A stretch of 64,000 nucleotides of DNA from Acestrorhynchus altus (lineage: Eukaryota; Chordata; Actinopteri; Characiformes; Acestrorhynchidae), in assembly GCA_034509495.1 (NCBI GenBank), contig CM067522.1:4149256-4213255 (forward strand), read 5' to 3'. This document shows, in pieces, positions 12,248 through 23,830 of the stretch (the first letter of the stretch is position 1; each line of letters starts with the position of its first letter). The notes below the pieces were generated by a model. It was not told the DNA's origin. It saw only the letters and a program-made list of their open reading frames with translations, and searched no databases. The position numbers and the translations under genes were made by a program.

Positions 12248-12975
12248 AGGACCAGATTGAGTAACTTGTAATCAGGTTCCCCTTAAACAAAAATTACACA
12301 TATTATGTTTATTGTGTTGCTTTGTTGTTGTTGTTTTTTTCATTTAAAAAATAACTATTTGAACCAGTAACTATATTTCTTAAAAACATATTACTAGAAT
12401 CATAATTTTCCAGCTCCATTTAGGATGAGTGTGAAAACTCTCAGAAAAAATTTGTTGACTGAAGCAGTTGCCAAGAATAAAAAATAATATTGAGACTTTA
12501 AAGAGTGAAGAAGAGTGGAAATGAAAAGTGGATCCTGATAGGAAGAGGACAGCAGACAAAATCTTCATCACTTTTCATCACTTGTTTTCCACCAACAGTC
12601 CAATGTACATATTTTTTCCTACTTTTATTATTCTTTATAAATTAGTTTCAGCAACAGCGTCCTTAGTCATTATTATTTTCTCTCAGTTGTTTGAAATATT
12701 TGTCTTAGTTTATTTCCTAATTTTTTAGTTTTTTAATTTGTGTATGTGTGGCAATTTTCTGGGTTGGTCGAAGGGTGGACAAGCTGTGACAAACAGTGGG
12801 GTGTCAATTTCTTACCAAACCAGCAGACAGATCTATGCTCACTGTCTGGGAATTTGGTTAAGATATAAACAAAGTCATTCAAAGTGCACTTTAACTTCTG
12901 CGTTAACAGAGCAAAAACACCTTCAAAAAATGAACCACATCAGATTACAGCTGATTACATCAGATACAATGTAAA

Positions 12976-13010
12976 CCACACACACACACACACACACACA
13001 GACACACACT
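12976..13010. repeat. (CA)n microsatellite
   Basis: A short CA dinucleotide run with one G interruption near its right end. Confidence 0.85.
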
Positions 13011-13539
13011 GACAGCAGCATTATCACCACTACTGTGTAAAACACAGGAATAATTACGATACATGATTCCAACTAATGTTCTCGTTAATTAACACTGTTA
13101 ATGTTGGACTGTTTGACATGTTTCACTTCAGAAAGCCTCGGTTTCATTCTACGGCAAGACCACAGGGTTGTAAACGGGCATGTAAAGGCAGGAATTTTTC
13201 ATCCTGGCCAAACTCACACAACTTCTATGTCGATGTCAGAGAATACCGTCAGTAAATCCAGCAAACGCTTCCTTAAATAAAAAGTCCTGCACTCTCTGGT
13301 CTTTGATGGTTTAGATGGTCATCAAGGAAAAGTGGTTATAAAGGTTGATTAGCTTGGTCAGGTTGGATATGGTGGTAGACCAGTTAAACCATCAAACCTA
13401 TTGGTGAAAGTTGGTGTGTTCCAAGTGGGAATTGTTACTGGGAGCCTATTGGACGCATTGGACACCCAACTGGTCCATTTACGGCTCTTATGAGCCATAT
13501 TTGGGGAAATCATTCGTTGTTAAATTGGAACTTCATCTA

Positions 13540-14150
13540 TTCAAGACTAGACGACTGCAACTCCCTACTGGCTGGTCTTCCAATGGACCATCAGACCATT
13601 ACATCTTATCCACAATGCAGCAGTGCAGCTCATCTTCAATGTTCCTAAATTCAGTCATGTGACTCCTCTGCTGCGTTCCTTCATTGGCTCCCTGTAGCTG
13701 AACATCAGATTCAAAACCTTGATGCTGACCTACAAAGCCAAAAACGGACCAGCCCCTCCATACATGATGGCAATGGTCAAAACTCGAGCTGTACCAAGAG
13801 CCCTTCGAGCTTCAAGTACAGCTCGGCTTGACCCACCGTCCCTCAGAATGCAAAGAAAACATACATCCAGACTCTTTTCTGTTCTGGCACCAAAATGGTG
13901 GAACGAACTTCCCCTAAGAGTCCGAACAGTTGAGTCCCTCACTGTCTTCAAACGCAGACTGAAGACCATCTCTTTCAAGAGTATTTAACTCCATAAAGAC
14001 ATTTGTTTCAACAGGATTTAAGTGTGAGAGAAATCTCTAGATTCCAGCCTCGTCTACTAGTGAAGGATATTCTGAGAGAACAGCAAAGCACTTCTGTAAG
14101 TCGCTCTGGAGAAGGTCGTCTGATAAATACAGACATAAATGTAAATGTAT
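13540..14150 (+). mobile_element. L2-like LINE, 3' end of reverse-transcriptase ORF plus tail
   Basis: In broken frames it reads RLDYCNSLLAGLP, then LTYKAKNGPAPPYM, then LFSVLAPKWWNELPLRVR and ESLTVFKRRLKT. These are the C-terminal motifs of L2/CR1-type reverse transcriptases. After the stop comes the tail AAGTCGCTCTGGAGAAGGTC followed by GTCTGATAAATACAGACATA. Frameshifts and missing 5' sequence show a dead 5'-truncated copy. It lies between trpm6 and the C9orf40 homologue. Confidence 0.8.
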
Positions 14151-14627
14151 TCCTGAAAATGACTGACCCCACCTGGTCCCATGATTGACCCTGGTGGGCA
14201 TGGAAACCCACGACAAAACTATCTGGCTCGCAGTTTGGCTGCCCATACTGGTCCCAGTTTCTTGTTGGGATACCCTGTACTTGTCCAGAGCTAAACTGGT
14301 CAACCAGCTTGACCAGTCTGAGCTGGCTAGGCAGTTCTTTCAGCAGGAAAGTCGTTAAAATCCACAGAACAGCTGACCGTTCATCCATCAGTCTCCTCCT
14401 CAGCCTGATCTCCAGCTGTGACAGCTCGGTCAGAGGCGGTGCCTCAGCTCTCATCGTAAACCAAGCTGTATTTGATTGAATCAGGTTTCCAACAAAGAGA
14501 GTTTAGACCTTCCTGCTCTGATCGTTCAAGCTGCTGCAGAAAATCCTCAAACTTTCTTTCTGCACTTTTTAAAGAGGTTTTTAACAAAAATGCAAAAATA
14601 TCAGACATGCTCTCACCTCCATGGTCG

Positions 14628-14628
<1 letters not shown>

Positions 14629-14702
<74 letters not shown>
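14629..14702. repeat. (TG)n microsatellite
   Basis: About 37 uninterrupted TG units. The cysteine/valine and histidine/threonine open frames across it are artefacts of the repeat. Confidence 0.95.
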
Positions 14703-14704
<2 letters not shown>

Positions 14705-15164
14705 GCGCGCGCACCGGTGCTGGGATCCCACGCGCACAGCCTGGAGGAGACACTGTGGAGATACGTGGTGTCTGCATGCAGGGACGACTGGCTCGGTCTC
14801 GAATGACTAACTGGACAGTCCAGTAGGTGGGCTGCCCTTTGTGTTTACCCACCTTCATGCCCAGCCTCCAGCACAACCAAATGACCAGTGGACAGTCCAG
14901 AGTGCTGTTCCCAGGTTCATTAGGGTGGTGTCCAGTTTTGTCCATAACTTCCATTACTGACCCCACATATGACTGCCCACCAGGGTCAGTGATGGGTCCA
15001 TGAGGGGTTATCAACTGCACATTGGATCCTAGATGGGACCCATGGGTGAGGTTCATTTGGGAAGCCCACCCCACCTGATACCCACCCAACCATAACTTCT
15101 CCTGTGTGAGCCTCAGGTGAGCGTGATGGCAGTTCTTTCTAGCTCTGCTGGAATCTTGGATCAT

Positions 15165-15600
15165 CTGGCTGCACTGCACTTTTGAGGTCTATCCACAGGT
15201 TCCTGTTGATGTTTAGGTCAGGGTTCTGCAAGGAACGTGGCAAAACCTTCAGCTTGCACCTTTTGAGGCAGTCCTTTGTGGATTATGAGGTGTGTTAAGG
15301 ATCTTTATCCTGCTGCAGAATCAGTTTTCATCTTCATTGCTCACATATGGTGTGATGTTTGCTTCCAGAATTTGCTCATTTTAAATGTAAAATATTGGTT
15401 TTGTCAGTGGCTTCAACAGTCGATTCACCCCCATGCTTAACAGATGACAGGGCCTCTTTAAATATTCCTCTGAAACAGGATGTTAGATTTTGTGGTGATG
15501 ACACAGGAAGTGTTCCTTCTGATGACTTTTTTTTTTATGGAGGTCATATTTGTGCTGCCCAGTAGAACAGTGTGCCACCACTCCAGAGTCTGATTACTCT
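15165..15600 (-). mobile_element. Decayed Tc1-like transposon fragment
   Basis: It includes GATGTTTAGGTCAGGGTTCT, TTATCCTGCTGCAGAATCAG and CACCCCCATGCTTAACAGAT, equivalent to blocks in the Tc1 relic at 52090-52630. On the minus strand these fall in the transposase catalytic domain. No frame is open and no inverted termini were located. Confidence 0.6.
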
Positions 15601-16236
15601 TCCTGAAGATCTTGTGCAATTAAATGGATTTAGAGGGATTTATTTGCCTTTCTAAACATTTTCTTGGTCTTCCAGACCTAAAAAAACAGGTACCTAAAAT
15701 GCTTTTCTATCTTCTTATAACTTCTCCAATGAACGTCAGTTATTAAGTTCTTGGCAGCTGCATAGAGGAGTCCATGGCTGCAAATTGATGGAACAATCAG
15801 GTTTGAGGAGTCAAGGTTTATATAAGTAAATTCTTGGTTTTAGGTGAGTTTTTCTTTCAGAGTACCTAAATTGAAGTATGTTAATCTGATTACATTTTTC
15901 AGGTTGAAAGGCCAGATCACAAAGTACCAGTTGCAAATAAATAGTTCTAATTCTAATTATTCTAATTATAGAAGCTAAATTTGGTTTCTTATTTCAATTT
16001 CCCCATTCCCTGTGCAGCTGTTACATTTGAGAAATACTGTATTTTCTATTGTCCAATATTAGTTTTATTGAGAAAACTAAGGATCTTCCTGTATACTGAA
16101 CATACTGAACACAGAATAGCACATTGGTTTGAATCTGTTTACAGATGACATTAAGAACCTTAATGCAACGAGTGACTGTTTGTCAACAGCTTTGTGTTTC
16201 CATCTTAGGGTAAGATGATAAGAATCAGAAGATGTC

Positions 16237-16362
16237 CATCCATCCATCCATTTTCTGAACCGCTTATTCCTCAATAGGGTCACGGGTGAGCCGGTGCCCA
16301 GCCAGCAATTCTGAGCACAAAGGGGGGAAACAACCCTAGACAAGGCGCTAATCCATCGTAGG

Positions 16363-16430
<68 letters not shown>

Positions 16431-16460
16431 TCACACACTAAGGGCCACTTTAGAGTTAAT
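16237..16460 (-). repeat. Composite dispersed repeat with internal (CA)n
   Basis: It begins with a CATC-CATC run, then TTTTCTGAACCGCTTATTCC, CCAGCCAGCAATTCTGAG and a (CA)n tract at 16366-16428, and ends with CTAAGGGCCACTTTAGAGTT. The same modules occur in reverse order and orientation at 44733-45007, so this is one repeat family. Confidence 0.75.
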
Positions 16461-17214
16461 CAGAAGATGTTTAATTTCTAATTCCTCTCCAGGACATGTT
16501 AATGTTGTGGGAAGAGATGACGCACTTTCACTTTCCACATTCTCAGGCAGTGTAGGCTTAGTATAGTCAGATTACCTGCTAAAAATGATATTTATATATT
16601 TAGTGCATTATACTCAATGACCCTCTTAGAACATGTAAACCAGGCACCAGCAGACGTTGGTCTTGAGCTGGATTTTTCAGTAGTTAAAGTAAAACTGAAT
16701 GTTTTACCACTTTAGTATCTGTTATGGTTTAGATCTGCCTTAAATAGATTTAAACCTAACGATGGTTCAGATGTTGGCCACATTTGAGCCAAATATTCAT
16801 TGCTATATCAGAGGTAAGAGGTGTGAGGTGTGCACGCCACGATGCTGAAGATCACCCTTAGCCACAACAACAGTTAAAGTAACAGCTTCTTGTAGCTAAA
16901 TGCTTGAACAACTGCATGATTCATTAAAATAAAAGCGTAATTTCTATTTCATTTTCCATATTTAGTTCAGCATAGTATGCAAAACACTTAAATTCTTTGT
17001 ACACCTGAAATGTGGCTCAGTTGGGGCTTTTTTGTCTTTCAGCTTTCTGAACCTCAAAAAAAAATGAAATATCATGATGTTGTTGTGATAATATTCTGTA
17101 TTGAATACAGTCCACTGGGGCTTCCAAGTGGCACAGCTGCCTAAGCATTGGCCCCTTCATCCATTAATTAGTTTTGATCCTGGTGATGCCACAAGCATCT
17201 GTGGCTGAGTGTCC

Positions 17215-17760
17215 TAGGCTAAGTTCACACAGCAGGGAAAAGTGGCCAACATCTCTGTGTGAAGAGCAAATTTTCAATTGCGATTTGGGCCACTTTCGTA
17301 TTTGGTTTTGAAATCTGATCCATATTGGATTTGTGGCAATGCGTTTCTGTCTGAACAGCTGGATCAGAATCAATCCACTCATTAATGCAAATGGAGGAGA
17401 AGATAAAAATAGATACATAAGTGGTAGGATAACGCCAAATGCAGTCATAGGAGGATGTGAAAAATATAAGGTTATGTGAAGTTTAAAGAAAGCAAGAATG
17501 CAAACCAAAGAAGTGACTGAATGATGTCATTTTCTCTGTAATAACCCAGCTGTCACTACAGCTGCATGATGACCCCTGTAATGCTGGCAAAATGAAACAA
17601 AACCTCTGGCAGCAAACCTTTAACGCATGTGTGTCAGTTTGGGAGCATGAACTATTTTGGGGAATGTTGAATGTTACAAAGGCAGTGCAAACAGTCTGAT
17701 ATAAGCAATAGATGGGGTGAAAAAATCCTATTTGAGCCAATTAGTCAATTAGTCTTCATC
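17215..17760. repeat. Probable MITE remnant
   Basis: AAGTTCACACAGCAGGGAAA, GATCCATATTGGATTTGTGG and GTCTGAACAGCTGGATCAGA, then ATTAATGCAAATGGAGGAGA, resemble a fish non-autonomous DNA repeat. A short piece of similar kind (GTTCACACTGCAGGGCATCC) occurs near 52047. Boundaries are uncertain. Confidence 0.4.
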
Positions 17761-19344
17761 TCCTTCCATCCCTCAACACAATGGAAGCCAGCTATGAGTG
17801 GAATAGCTGGCTATTGGCAGTAAGCACTCTTCATGAAGCTTCGTCAGCTGTCCAAAGACATTGTGTTAGCAACAGTTGTGGTGAAAAAGATGTGGTGACT
17901 GGTTTCATATGATCTGAACAAAGCACATTCGAGTACTTCTACTGTATCCATGTGAGCTCCTTCACCTGTACTGGTGTACCACACCCTGCAGTACTTTAAA
18001 TATTCAGGGTAAAACATTAAATCAGGCTTACCATTTCAGACGCAGCAGTTAAACAACCATAGCAGGAACCACAATGTCCATGGGTGGTTTATCATTGGCT
18101 GTGACCCACTAAAAACAAAGCTCTCGCTCTGTACACGTCTTAACTTTTTACTTGGATCAAAGGTCCTTGGAGATCGAGACTTTCGGTCCATTGGGTCAAA
18201 GGTTTATTTCCTTGTGTGTTAGGCTGTGGTCCACAGGTGATTGACATAAACACCTTCCATTATAGCCTGGAAAAGGCAACACACCACGCACATATTTGAA
18301 TTATGTCTCTAAGGACAAGAAGCCTATATAATCATTACTAGAAGCAGAGACTTTTATGAACAGGCTTGAGGAATTAGTCTTAATAACCCTTAAAGACATA
18401 GGTTGACCATTTATAAACTCAACTTAATTGGGTTTATTCAGCAGTGATTGGTTGAAGATTGAAGTTTATAGGTAACAGAGTGGTTACATTTTGAAGAACT
18501 TCTGTGCTTGACCGTCTTTCTTGCAATATCAAAATTCATTACAAAGCAAAACTATGTAAATTCAAGTACAAGATGCTTAGAAAGCATCATATAACCAATT
18601 GGATATATGAGTTTTCTGGCTCAGAGCTGTTGTCCAATAGACAATATGAGTAAAGTACTAAAGGAAGTGGTTTCCCCAATGACTGGGTTTTAATTCATCA
18701 ATTTTAGAGCTTAAAAGGCAATGAAACAGTTTAAACCTTTTTAATCAGAACTGAACCAGTAGCATAACAGCTGTGTTGAACCCGTGTTGAACCCACAGCA
18801 CATATTCAGGCACCTTTGCGGTATGAAAAGAAATGTATCAAATCAAATTTTGTTCCATTCTCAGTAAAAACATTGGCTATATGTTGTAGACGTGGTGATT
18901 TCTTGTTTGTATCACCACAATCTGAGACAGCAGATTCTGAGGGACAGATTCTCAGGCTCCACTGAACTCTACAGAAACTTGGTGGAACTTCTTTTTAAAG
19001 AAAGGCAATATTCCACTAATCTAAATTCAAAGCATGTTAGGCCGTTTTCAAAAAGTCTAGAGAAAGAAAGAATCCAAACAGTGTTTTTTTGGTGGTCCTC
19101 ATCTATGAAAAAGGGAAGGTGCATCTATGAAAGAAAAGGACAGTACATTTCCCATCAACACCCACAAGGAACCTATAAACTATCCAAACACAGCCAGCAC
19201 TCCTTACAGGCCTCAAGTCCATATGTGCACAAGCTTTCTGCACAGACCTGCACAGATCAGTGTGGGGACTCATCTGAACACAGGCCAGACTCTACACACG
19301 ACTGACAGGCTCATACACTGGTAATGAGAGTCTGCATGGCTGCT
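17761..19344. other. Intergenic region downstream of the C9orf40 homologue
   Basis: It should contain the 3' UTR of the C9orf40 homologue next to 19345. A 137-codon plus-strand frame at 18892-19305 resembles no protein I know and has no supporting signals. I see nothing else. Confidence 0.5.
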
Positions 19345-22234
19345 TCACGTCTCCATGGCTTCTGTAGAGTCTTTGGTAGCAGTATCTCCACTGAGGTGTG
19401 GGTCCAGGAGGGAAAGGTCGACCTCAGGAAGAGGAGCCCTCCAGAACTGGAATGAGTTGAAGGCGCAAAGATGGTCATCGCTGACTTCATCGTTGCTATG
19501 GATCACCTGCAATTTTCAAAGGTAGACAGACCAGATCAGTGTCCAAATACACAGCAATTAAATCTAGAGATGGGAGAAACAAGCATCTTATTAGGAATAC
19601 TGTACTGATATTTGGTATGTCCTTCCTTTGTTTTAAAACCAACATCAATTCTTCATGGCATTCCACATTAAGAAGCACAGGAAACCATTCCCCACACCAT
19701 TACACCATTTCAAGGCATGTTGGTGTCAAATTCTAACCCTACAATCTGTGAGCCTTAGCGGAAAGACGTTCGTTAGGCCAGGCTGTTTAAACAGTCTTCA
19801 ACTGTCCAGTTTTGGTGAGCCTGTCCTGACTGCTGCCTCAACTTTCTGCTCTTGAATGACAGAAATGGAACTTGACAAGATCCTCTGCTGTCGATCTTCC
19901 TCAAGGTTGAACATCATGATGGGCTTTCTGAAAAGCTTCTCTGCTCATCACAGTTAGAGAGGTTATGCGAGTTACCGTAGCCTTTCTGTCAGACCAGTTT
20001 GGCTTTGCACCTTCCTCACCTAGTTAAGAACAGTCCCCTCCAAAATACTTGGAGCTGCAAGGCAAATTTCCTTGTTTTTGTTGTTCACTGAAGACCTTTC
20101 CGTTTAAGACTAAAAGATGGATATGTGACAAGAGCTCAGAATCTCAGCTTTTATTTACTGGCATTTTCTTCAAAATATATCAAGTAAATCTGGATTTATC
20201 ACCGTTTATATTACACCACACCATTTTATACATGAGCAAAAGTAAAGGAATTAACAAAGTTGATGTGAATTACACTCAGTATTTGGTGGAAAACCCCTTG
20301 CTTTCAAGAACTGCCTCCAGCCTGCGACCCATGGACATCACCAAACTGTTGCACTCTTCCTTTATGATGCTACTCCAGGCTTTTATGGCAGCTTCTTTCA
20401 ATTCTTGTTTATTTCGAGGGGGTTCTCCCTTCAGTCTCCTCTTGAGGAGGTAAAATGCATGTTCTATCGGGTTAAGATCAGGTGATGTTTTGGGTCGTCA
20501 TCCAGCTGCAAAATGAAACTCCTGCCAATTAGTTTAGTAGCATTCCTCCTTACATTGGCGATCAAAATTTGTCTGCACACCTCTGAATTCATTTTGCTGC
20601 TACCATCATCGGTTACATCATCAATAAATATGATTGAGCCTGTTCCAGAGGCGGCCATGTATGCCCAAGCCATGACATTACCACCACGCTTTACAGATGA
20701 GCTTGTGTGCCTTGGATCTTGGGCCGTTCCTTTCTTCCTCCATCACTTTGGTAGAGGTTTATTTTGGTTTCATCAGTCCATAGGACTGTGCTCCACAATT
20801 TCTGTGGCTCATCTCTGTACTTTCTGGCAAACTCCAGTCTGGCCTTCCGATTCTTGCTATTGATAAGGGGTTTGCATCGTGCTGTGTGGCCTCCATAACT
20901 CTGCTCTGAGTCTTCTCCAAACAGTGGACTGGGATACCTTCACCCCTGCTCTATGGAGGTCGTTGCTGTTCAGGCTTACTGTAGTTTTTGGGTTCTTCTT
21001 ACAGCTAGGACAATTCTTCTCTCATTAGTGGGTGCTGTTTTTCTTGGTCTACCTGTTCAACGCCTGTTGCTCAATACACCAGTGGTTTCTTTCATTTTCA
21101 AGACATTTCAACTTTCAGTCACATGTTCCAATAGTTTTGCTCACTTGAAAAATGGGTGGTTTTAAAGAAAGGGTGGTATGTCCTGACTGGTTTATCACAT
21201 CTGATGAAAACGACCAAGAAATAAAAGCCGAGATTCTGAACTCGTCTCATACTAACCTTTTTGTGTTAAATCGAAATGACTTTGGTGCACAACAAAAACA
21301 AGGGATTCTGCCTTGCTGTTTCAAAACTTTAGGAGGGGACTGTATCATGTTTCTGTCTGCAGAACAAGCACTGACTAGGTTTCTCTTCACTACAGCTCTG
21401 AGGAAACTTTACAGACTGTTGTGCTGAAGATCAGCAGATCAGTGATTCTACAAACTCTCAAAAGAAGCCACCAACAACCATTCCATGCATTAGACTAGAT
21501 TTCCCACATCCTGATATTATGCATGACGGTTACGGATGACTGCAGGATTTGTGCACTGCTGTCATATGATTGACATGCCTGTACATTTTATATGAACAAA
21601 ATTCTAATATATTACAATATTATTAATCACCTAAAGACTGCGCTGTTCTGAAGATCAAAAATACATGAATATATATCACCTGGACATCTCAGTCCACTCT
21701 AAACTTTATGACTGATCATATTTAGAAGTTACAGACAGGGATCATCAGGCTTTTCTTATCTTATTTGGGGTGCGATTGTTTGGGCTCTAGCGACACCTGG
21801 CGTCCACAGACCGAATAACTCCTCTCCGCCATAGAGATGAACCGACCTCTCAGCTCTCACTGGATTAAATCAACAGGGTCCCCGTCGGTCGTGGGGCCCC
21901 TGAGGGACCCGTTAGGCTCTTATTTAAGTTAGAAACACAGTAAAGCGCTCACTGTCGCTTTGTCGAGCCGCTGCTCCTGCCCCTGCTCCCCTCTCTGCCG
22001 CCGGGGCTCCAGATCCGCTCCGGGGGTCCTGGGGGCAGAACCACGGGCCCCGGGCGCTTTCTTGGGCTCGGGCAGACTCTCCAACGGGTCCGGGCGGCAC
22101 GGTCTCTTTCTGCAGCGCGGGAAGCAGTCCGGTAAAGCGGGGCACGGCTCCGCGCTGCTGCTCGCGGGGCGACAGGGCTTCTTCTCGAGCGAGGGGAAGG
22201 AGGGCGACGGGCTCTCAGCTCTCCGCTTCGTCAT
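19345..22234 (-). CDS. C9orf40 homologue (small conserved nuclear-type protein of unknown function)
   Basis: Two minus-strand exons, 22234-21953 and 19506-19345, join in phase 0 (GCGACA|GTGAGC donor, TTGCAG acceptor) to give 147 residues. The start MTKRRAESP matches the human C9orf40 start MAKRRAAEP; an in-frame ATG 16 codons upstream (22282) is therefore not preferred. Residues 10-90 are low-complexity, rich in Pro, Arg, Glu and Cys. The conserved block is in exon 2, residues 110-124: FNSFQFWRAPLPEVDL, corresponding to human YNTFQYWRNPLPPIDL. The tail after it is acidic. No catalytic motif, signal peptide or membrane segment is seen, and the family's function is unknown to me. Its position between trpm6 and carnmt1 matches the human order. 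The 2.4-kb intron carries nested Tc1 elements. Exon 1 lies in a CpG-rich patch. Confidence 0.9.
19590..21600 (-). mobile_element. Outer Tc1-like transposon, split in two
   Basis: Left part 19590-20028 includes ACACCATTACACCATTTCAA, GTCCAGTTTTGGTGAGCCTG and CTCAACTTTCTGCTCTTGAA. Right part 21345-21600 includes GATCAGCAGATCAGTGATTC and CACCAACAACCATTCCATGC. Read together they follow the order of one fish Tc1 family in minus orientation. The parts are separated by the inner element at 20029-21344. The same family, internally deleted, occurs at 35790-36240. No transposase frame is intact. Confidence 0.7.
20029..21344 (-). mobile_element. Inner Tc1-like transposon, near full length, dead transposase
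   Basis: It is bounded by inverted ends: CAGTCCCCTCCAAAATACTT at the left, and AACTTTAGGAGGGGACTGTA at the right, which is its reverse complement with a few mismatches. Its size of about 1.3 kb is typical of Tc1. On the minus strand it encodes MAASGTGSIIFIDDVT, MNSEVCRQIL and NATKLIGRSFILQLDDDPKH, the Tc1 transposase segment carrying the second catalytic Asp. Frameshifts and stops break the rest. It sits in the C9orf40-homologue intron, inside the outer Tc1. Confidence 0.85.
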
Positions 22235-22375
22235 ACGTGCCAAAAGGGTCTCTCTCTCTCTCACCCAGTCCAGCCCAGTCAAACCCAGACCCTCCGTTCA
22301 GAACGGACACACACCTGCACACACACGCCTCTCGCATTTACCCCGCCGGTATGGCTGCAGGTACGAACTACAGCG
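21830..22375. promoter_or_regulatory. CpG-rich promoter region of the C9orf40 homologue
   Basis: GC-rich, CpG-dense sequence around exon 1 stands out from the AT-rich surroundings. This is the usual form of a housekeeping vertebrate promoter. No TATA box is evident upstream of the start codon at 22234. Confidence 0.6.
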
Positions 22376-22424
22376 CCTCTGTGCGGCCAGATGACCGAAC
22401 TACAACAACAGTGTGATATGATGA

Positions 22425-22806
22425 GATACATAGAAAACACTACCAGATCATACAAACACAGAGAACACTACAAGATCATTAACACAGAGAACACTACGAG
22501 ATCATATACACTCAGAGAACACTTCCAGATCATATAAACACAGAGAACACTACAAGATCATATAAACACAGAGAACACTGTGAGATCATATAAACACAGA
22601 GAACACTACACGATCATTAACACAGAGAACAATACGAGATCATATAAACTCTGAGAACACTACCAGATCATATAAACACAGAGAACACTGTGAGATCATA
22701 TAAACACAAAGAACACAACAAAATCATGTAAACACAGAGAACACTACAAGATCATTTAAACACTGAGAACACTGTGAAATCATCTAAACACAGAGAACAC
22801 TACGAG
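22425..22806. repeat. 28-bp minisatellite upstream of the C9orf40 homologue
   Basis: About 13-14 copies of a unit reading GAGAACACTACGAGATCATA then TAAACACA, with ACGAG, ACAAG, CCAG and TGTGAG variants and short deletions. It begins about 190 bp upstream of the start codon, next to the CpG-rich patch. Confidence 0.92.
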
Positions 22807-22969
22807 AAACAAGTTATTAACCAATCAGAGAACAAAGTAAAACAGCGACACCTACTGCTGAGAAATGCATCGAAGGTTCTCCACTCACTTCTACTTTCCT
22901 TGTGCTGATCTCTGCATATGCATTTGTCTTTGTACAAGTCTCTGTATGTGCACTAGTCTCTGTAAAAAT

Positions 22970-23110
22970 AATAAATAATAATCAAAATTTATTTAACTGA
23001 TTAACACAACTGATGCTACAGAGCAGCTTTACAGAAAAAAAAAATAAAAAGGTTCACCAGTCTTTGGTCAAACTGCTTATATACAGTTATTTAGGGGACA
23101 CTGAACCCCC
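22970..23110. repeat. Short dispersed repeat, copy 1
   Basis: GATGCTACAGAGCAGCTTTA is followed by an A-rich stretch and GGTCAAACTGCTTATATACA. The same module order is seen at 26425-26690 and 32745-32985. Confidence 0.65.
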
Positions 23111-23830
23111 ACACGTCTGTTTTAACACTAGGGTACACAGATCTGCTCCAGTCTCTGGTATGTAAAATGTTTATTTGTAGATGTCTCTGCATCTGCGCTA
23201 CACTCTGTCTGCACTACTCTCTATACTAGTCTCTGCATTAGTCTCTGTGTTACTCTGTATCTGTGATAGTCTCTATATCTGCATTAATCTCAGTGTTACT
23301 CAATGTATTTGTGCTAGTTTTCTTTCTCCAAAAACCAAACATAGATCAATTATCATAAAAGAAGACTCCATCATGCAAGACAAATGGTATGTAAAATGTT
23401 TATTTGTAGACGTTTATTAAACATGAGTCTAAGGAAAGTCGCAGCTACCTAACGTGTGCTAGGTTACCAGCATTTATGTCTATATATACAGTATATATAT
23501 GGTGGACATATAATTTAAATTTTAAACTTTACAAACATAACACCCTGAGAAGATGGAGGTCTACTGTATGGACACATCCATGAGATAATCATGGTGGGAT
23601 GCTATTTTTCCTGACTTCCCCAGTAAGCAGTTCATGAGCAACTTTCAGGTGTCCTGGGAGTCATTTAACTTCATCTGTCATCATTTTGACCCTGTTTACA
23701 TACTTGTGAGTATGCAGATTGATGTTGCACTGTGGAGACTGCCCACCAGCAGTGTACACCTGACAGTTTCAGCATCAGTATTCCAACCGTTTGCGCCTAT
23801 GTACAGAATTTTTTGCAGCGTTGCAGGTAG

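Noticed and set aside
14444..14737. Minus-strand frame MSDIFAFLLKTSLKSAERKF next to the (TG)n tract as a possible small gene
   Set aside because: Protein-like for about 50 residues, but it stops without a donor, resembles no family and begins in a microsatellite.
18892..19305. 137-codon plus-strand open frame
   Set aside because: No family similarity or gene signals, and length within chance for this much sequence.
21924..22394. Overlapping long plus- and minus-strand frames in GC-rich DNA
   Set aside because: GC-rich, stop-poor sequence opens several frames; only the frame starting MTKRRAESP splices to a conserved exon.
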